NCBI GenBank assembly: GCA_046590705.1
Contig: JBKJUK010000354.1
Location: forward strand, 1-33,170
From: JBKJUK01 sp046590705
GTDB taxonomy: Bacteria; Acidobacteriota; Thermoanaerobaculia; Gp7-AA8
Length of the DNA stretch: 33,170 nt
Direction: 5' to 3'
The notes beneath the pieces are model-generated. The model ran no database searches. It was not told the DNA's origin and saw only the letters and a program-made list of their open reading frames with translations. Position numbers and translations under genes: made by a program. Positions 29,614-33,170 of this stretch are shown here, piece after piece; the stretch's first letter is position 1, and each line of letters begins with the position of its first letter.

Positions 29614-31416
29614 ATGAGCGAACAGGTGACCCCGGCGAGATCGAAGTTGCGCACCCTCGATGCGAACACCCCCATCGACGCGGAAGAGATCGCCCAGATC
29701 GCGCGCAAATTTGCCGACCAGGGCATGTTCGACGAAGCGATTCATCTCTTCGAGATGGCCTGCAGACAACGTCCCGGATCTGTCGAGTTCACGAAAGAAC
29801 TCGAGCGCGTGAAGGAGCGTTACAGTGCCGCCAACACTCGCCAGAACGACGCAATCCGGAAAGAAGTCGTCGCTGAACGCAGCCGCGACGAAATCGATTC
29901 TTCGCAATATATCGGGCTGGCCCAGTACTACATCGATCGCGACCAGACCGCCAAGGCCATCGAATTTCTGGAGTTGGCCAAGCTGAAAACGCCGAGCAGT
30001 TATCGCCCCTGGGACATCATGGGACACCTCTACTTCTCTCAGGGCGAATGGGAACTGGCATACGAGGAGGTGACACAGGCCCGCACCTTCAACCCGTTTG
30101 ATCGCGCGCTTGCCGAACTCGAGGGACGTCTCCGTTTCGAACTATCGAAACTGCCTGAGTCGCTGGCCTCGTTCATCGACGCCTTTCTGCTTTCCACCGA
30201 TCAGAAGGGCGAGGTCACTGAGCCCACGCGGCGAATGATCAACACCCTCAAGCGAATTCTCAACCTCGACACCAAAGCGCTCAATGCCGTCATTCGCTCG
30301 CGCGTGGAACATCTGCAGCTCTGCACCGAGCGTCTGGAGTTGAAGAAGGAAAAGCTTTTCCGTCTCGACAGCAGCAAAGATCTCAAGGAAATTACCCGCA
30401 AGATTACCCGCGATGTGAAGAAGCGCGAGAATTTGATTCACACCTCTGGCGAACTGAGAAAACTCAGCGTCTTCCAACACATGAAGGACGAGCAGATTTT
30501 CCGGCTCGCCAAATTCGTGCGCATCGAGAAAGTAGCCAAGGGCGAATTCCTCTTCCGCGAGAACGAAGGTTCGATGGATTTCCATGTGATCCGTGAAGGT
30601 TCGATCACCGTGCAGAAAGAGACTCCGTTCGGTCCACAGCTTCTGGCAACCATCGCGCCGGGAGACATTCTCGGCGAGATGAACTTCATCGATCGCACCC
30701 ACCGCTCCACCGACGCCTGCGCGGTCAGTGATCTCTCCAGCTTCAGCTTCTCCTTCAGCGCACTCGACCAGATCATGGATGAGGAAAAGGAGATGGCCGT
30801 CGGGCTGCACTGGGCGTTCTGGCGCTCACTGACCGAGAAGGTGCGCGACGCCAACGATCAGCTGAAAATGTTCTTCCTCGAAGACGCCAGGAAATCGCAG
30901 GGCCGCAAACGGAGCGAGCCGAAAAAGGCTGAAGTTCAGCAGCAGATCCGCGTGAAGTCGGAAGACAAAGTCGACCTCTTCCGCGAGCGCGGTCTGTCTG
31001 CCGCTGAAATGAAACTTCTGGCGACGTTTTCCAGCGAAGAGCGCTTTCGCGAAGGCTCCATGATCTTCAGAGAAGGAGACTCGGGAGACAAGCTTTTCAT
31101 CGTTCTCGACGGCAGGGTGCGCATCTCCAAATTCATCCCTGGTGTTGGCGAAGAGGCGCTGGCCGTCCTCGACCGCGGAGACTTTTTCGGCGAGATGGCA
31201 CTCATCGACGACAAACCTCGATCAGCCGACGCCAAAGCCCACGAGATCGACACGACCGTTCTTTCCATCGACCGGGCCACCCTGAACGAGATCCTGTCGA
31301 TGGACCCTCACGCTTCGCTGCAGTTTCTGAATCTGCTCTGCCGCATGATCAGCCGCCGGCTTCGTGAGATCAACGACAAGATCATCCAGTGGAAATACAT
31401 GTCCGGCGGATTCTGA
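29614..31416 (+). CDS. TPR protein with two cyclic-nucleotide-binding domains
   Basis: A 600-aa cytoplasmic signalling protein. Residues ~22-190 are helical TPR-like repeats (FADQGMFDEAIHLFEMA; YIDRDQTAKAIEFLELA; YFSQGEWELAYEEV). A linker region of charged helices spans ~195-285. Two cNMP-binding domains follow: domain 1 (~290-400) with GEMNFIDRTHRSTDA and domain 2 (~485-590) with GEMALIDDKPRSADA. Both keep the Glu and Arg of the phosphate-binding cassette (E355/R364 and E527/R536), so both may bind cAMP or cGMP. No DNA-binding or catalytic domain is seen, so it is likely a scaffold. It lies 4 bp before the PAP2 phosphatase gene, with which it is probably cotranscribed. Confidence 0.88.
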   Translation: MSEQVTPARSKLRTLDANTPIDAEEIAQIARKFADQGMFDEAIHLFEMACRQRPGSVEFTKELERVKERYSAANTRQNDAIRKEVVAERSRDEIDSSQYIGLAQYYIDRDQTAKAIEFLELAKLKTPSSYRPWDIMGHLYFSQGEWELAYEEVTQARTFNPFDRALAELEGRLRFELSKLPESLASFIDAFLLSTDQKGEVTEPTRRMINTLKRILNLDTKALNAVIRSRVEHLQLCTERLELKKEKLFRLDSSKDLKEITRKITRDVKKRENLIHTSGELRKLSVFQHMKDEQIFRLAKFVRIEKVAKGEFLFRENEGSMDFHVIREGSITVQKETPFGPQLLATIAPGDILGEMNFIDRTHRSTDACAVSDLSSFSFSFSALDQIMDEEKEMAVGLHWAFWRSLTEKVRDANDQLKMFFLEDARKSQGRKRSEPKKAEVQQQIRVKSEDKVDLFRERGLSAAEMKLLATFSSEERFREGSMIFREGDSGDKLFIVLDGRVRISKFIPGVGEEALAVLDRGDFFGEMALIDDKPRSADAKAHEIDTTVLSIDRATLNEILSMDPHASLQFLNLLCRMISRRLREINDKIIQWKYMSGGF

Positions 31417-31420
31417 CACC

Positions 31421-32287
31421 ATGGCCGATTTCGTGGCGACCCTGCTGTTCTTTGGATTCATGCTCGGGTCGTGGCTGATCCTCAATTTCCTGGTCCCACC
31501 ACTCTGGACTACGTCCCGACGTCTTTTTCGTCGCTCCTCGGCACTCCTCATCCGCTCTGCGCGATACCGCGATTTCAAGTCGCATCGAAGCTGGGTCCGT
31601 GACTACGCGCCCGTGCTCATCATCATCCTGCTGGGCGCTGGAATCGCACTCATGCTGGGCGAAGAGTTTCTCGATCTCACCGAACTGCTTCATTCGAGCA
31701 GCCCGCAACTCGCAGCAGCAGACAAGCTGGTCTATGAGTGGGCTCGCGATTACCGGCGGAACGGGCCGACAGGTTTCTTCACCTTCTTCACCCTGATCGG
31801 CACACCGGTAGGCCTGGGCATACTCACGGCGATTCTCAGTGTGGCCTGCATACTTCGGCGAAGGTACCGCTGGGCCACGTTTCTGGTCGTCACCAACGTC
31901 ACCGGCGGACTTCTCAATGTCGCTCTGAAAAGCATCTACGCCCGGCAAAGGCCGGATCTCACCCAGGCACTACGATCGGCTTCGGGATACTCGTTTCCCA
32001 GTGGTCACGCCATGGGCTCGGCAATCTGCTTTGGCGCCTTCGCCTACATCGGACTGCGCTGGTTCAGTAAGCACACTGCACGCACCGCCATCGTCGCAGC
32101 TGCTCTCACCGTCACACTCACCATCGCACTTTCCAGAGTCTACCTGGGGGTGCATTGGATCTCCGACATCGGCGCCGGGCTGGCGGCAGGAATCACCTGG
32201 CTCTTTACAGCGATCACTGCCTACGAGGCCGTTCGTCGGATACGGCTGATCCGACAGTCCCGAACGACGACTTCTGTCGATCGTTAG
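31421..32287 (+). CDS. PAP2-family membrane phosphatase
   Basis: A 288-aa integral membrane phosphatase (phosphatidic acid, undecaprenyl-diphosphate or similar lipid phosphate). The three PAP2 motifs appear in order: KSIYARQRP (about 170-178), PSGHA (about 192-196) and SRVYLGVHWISD (about 237-248), with the catalytic histidines in motifs 2 and 3. About six membrane helices; an N-terminal helix and a basic loop (RRLFRRSSALLIRSARYR) precede the core. ATG 31421 lies 4 bp after the TPR-CNB stop; an in-frame start at 31364 lies inside that gene and is rejected. The proximity to a cyclic-nucleotide sensor suggests coordinated lipid-phosphate control. Confidence 0.92.
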   Translation: MADFVATLLFFGFMLGSWLILNFLVPPLWTTSRRLFRRSSALLIRSARYRDFKSHRSWVRDYAPVLIIILLGAGIALMLGEEFLDLTELLHSSSPQLAAADKLVYEWARDYRRNGPTGFFTFFTLIGTPVGLGILTAILSVACILRRRYRWATFLVVTNVTGGLLNVALKSIYARQRPDLTQALRSASGYSFPSGHAMGSAICFGAFAYIGLRWFSKHTARTAIVAAALTVTLTIALSRVYLGVHWISDIGAGLAAGITWLFTAITAYEAVRRIRLIRQSRTTTSVDR

Positions 32288-32410
32288 GCGTATCGCGCGT
32301 CGAAGAACTGTGAACGAGGTATCGGACGCGCTGCTGCGCGTCCCTACGCGGCCTTCTGCGTCCTTCCCCACTGGCTACTGGGTTACTGGTTACTGACTAC
32401 TGGTTACTGA
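32288..32410. repeat. TACTGGTTACTGAC tandem tract
   Basis: Units of ACTACTGGTTACTG repeat from about 32370 through 32447, running into the 3' end of the convergent YihY gene. A GGACGCGCTGCTGCGCGTCC hairpin lies at 32324-32343. The pair probably lies at the convergent transcript ends. Confidence 0.7.
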
Positions 32411-33170
32411 CTACTGGTTACTGGTTCCTGAACTACTGACTACTGCAGCATCCGCCCCTCGCGACGGATGCGATCGCCCATACAGCGCCCGCACCATCTG
32501 TCCGATCGTTTTCTGCTGCAGAGATGAAGTCGTACAGTCCGAGAGCGTGGCGAACAGCGTGGCAATGGTCTCGGTCGCGGCATCCCTTCCAGCTTCACTG
32601 GCGGTAGCAGGCGGAATCTCCCGATTCCCGCCTTCCATGTGCCGAACCACTTCATCGACGGTGATGCGGTCGGGATCGCATCCCGGAACGAAGCCTGTCC
32701 AGTCCCCACCGATGATCTTGACCAGCTGCGCGTCTTCCAGTCGATGCAGAATCTCGAGCATCTGCCGGTCGGTCGCACCGAACTCCTCTGCGAGGCGGTA
32801 GGAAGATGGCGCCTCTTCTCTCAGTTCGAAACGCCGCGAAACCTCAACGAGCGCACGCAGAGCAAAGTAGAGGTCGTAAGAGCGGCTCTCCTCCAGTTGA
32901 TGCTCGGAGGCGCGAAGAATCCCCTGCAGATTCTGATGCACGTAGCAAACCTCCACACCGATCAGAATCACCACCCACATGAGCTCGAGCGCGAAGAGAA
33001 AGATGACCATCAGCCCGAGCGTGCCGTAAATGACGTTCAGATTCCCGGTGAAAAGATAGGCCGCATACAAACCAAAGCCCCAGCGGACCAGCTCGAAGAG
33101 GACGGCCGTGATTGCCGCGCCAAACAGAGCCGACCCGAAGCGGACTTTGGTCGCGGGCACCAGCCAGAAC
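32411..33170 (-). CDS. YihY/UPF0761-family membrane protein with C-terminal winged-helix region (partial)
   Basis: The C-terminal ~253 codons of a gene that continues past the right edge. The visible start is internal: the frame is open to the edge and begins FWLVPATKVRFGSALFGA, matching the PNTKVRWRDALxGA block of YihY proteins. Two membrane helices follow (about FGSALFGAAITAVLFELV and LMVIFLFALELMWVVILI, ending in GVEVCYV). After ~75 residues the chain becomes soluble: RRFELREEAPSSYRLAEEFG and DRQMLEILHRLEDAQLV look like a winged-helix domain, a fusion found in part of the family. The last ~60 residues are low-complexity and partly encoded by repeat DNA. Function of YihY proteins is unknown; earlier RNase BN assignments were withdrawn. 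Confidence 0.85.
   Translation of the reverse strand, partial: FWLVPATKVRFGSALFGAAITAVLFELVRWGFGLYAAYLFTGNLNVIYGTLGLMVIFLFALELMWVVILIGVEVCYVHQNLQGILRASEHQLEESRSYDLYFALRALVEVSRRFELREEAPSSYRLAEEFGATDRQMLEILHRLEDAQLVKIIGGDWTGFVPGCDPDRITVDEVVRHMEGGNREIPPATASEAGRDAATETIATLFATLSDCTTSSLQQKTIGQMVRALYGRSHPSRGADAAVVSSSGTSNQ

Overview
The window is a GC-rich stretch of bacterial chromosome with about two dozen ordinary-looking genes separated by long, repeat-filled intergenic spaces. No rRNA, tRNA, CRISPR array, insertion-sequence transposase, phage gene or replication origin is visible. The content suggests a free-living heterotroph with an outer membrane: two-PDZ HtrA protease, BON lipoprotein, MacB/Lol-type ABC exporter, and a secreted cytochrome c/copper oxygenase. 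The style resembles uncultured Acidobacteriota or similar phyla, but this is a guess; no phylogenetic marker is present.

Layout, left to right. 355-3010: an RNB exoribonuclease and a family-4 glycosyltransferase. 3056-5329: the most interesting region. A promoter is followed by a 26-codon cysteine-rich leader peptide, a strong intrinsic terminator, and then a translationally coupled pair, a RimK-like ATP-grasp ligase and a flavin monooxygenase of the SsuD/SfnG type. It looks like a cysteine-sensing attenuator controlling a sulfur-related two-enzyme pathway. 5873-8304 (minus): a kynureninase-like PLP enzyme and a membrane-anchored metallophosphoesterase. 8680-11099: an HhH-GPD DNA glycosylase, a small unknown protein and RlmN. 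11496-15746: a secreted M14 carboxypeptidase, a diacylglycerol-kinase-fold lipid kinase and an HtrA protease. 15958-19575 (minus): a stand-alone response regulator, an SprT-like metalloprotein and a double-domain M16 peptidase. 19944-22326 (minus): four small envelope-stress-type proteins and a site-2 protease with CBS domains. 22520-26338: an ABC ATPase/permease pair and TrmL. 26645-29248: a cytochrome c fused to a PHM-like copper monooxygenase, and a CrtC/AttH-like secreted protein. 29614-32287: a TPR protein with two cyclic-nucleotide-binding domains and a PAP2 phosphatase. 32411-33170 (minus): the C-terminal part of a YihY-type membrane protein cut by the window edge.

Two global themes stand out. 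First, intergenic DNA carries at least seven dispersed repeat families: two sizes of inverted-repeat element with shared CGTCATTCC/GGAATGACG ends, two further hairpin families, and three short-unit tandem families. The GGAGAAT/ATTCTCC family lies directly after stop codons or directly before start codons. Second, several first genes of transcription units have a -10-like hexamer 6-12 nt before the start codon and no Shine-Dalgarno sequence, whereas several operon-internal genes have strong ones. This suggests frequent leaderless or near-leaderless transcription, including the cysteine leader peptide.
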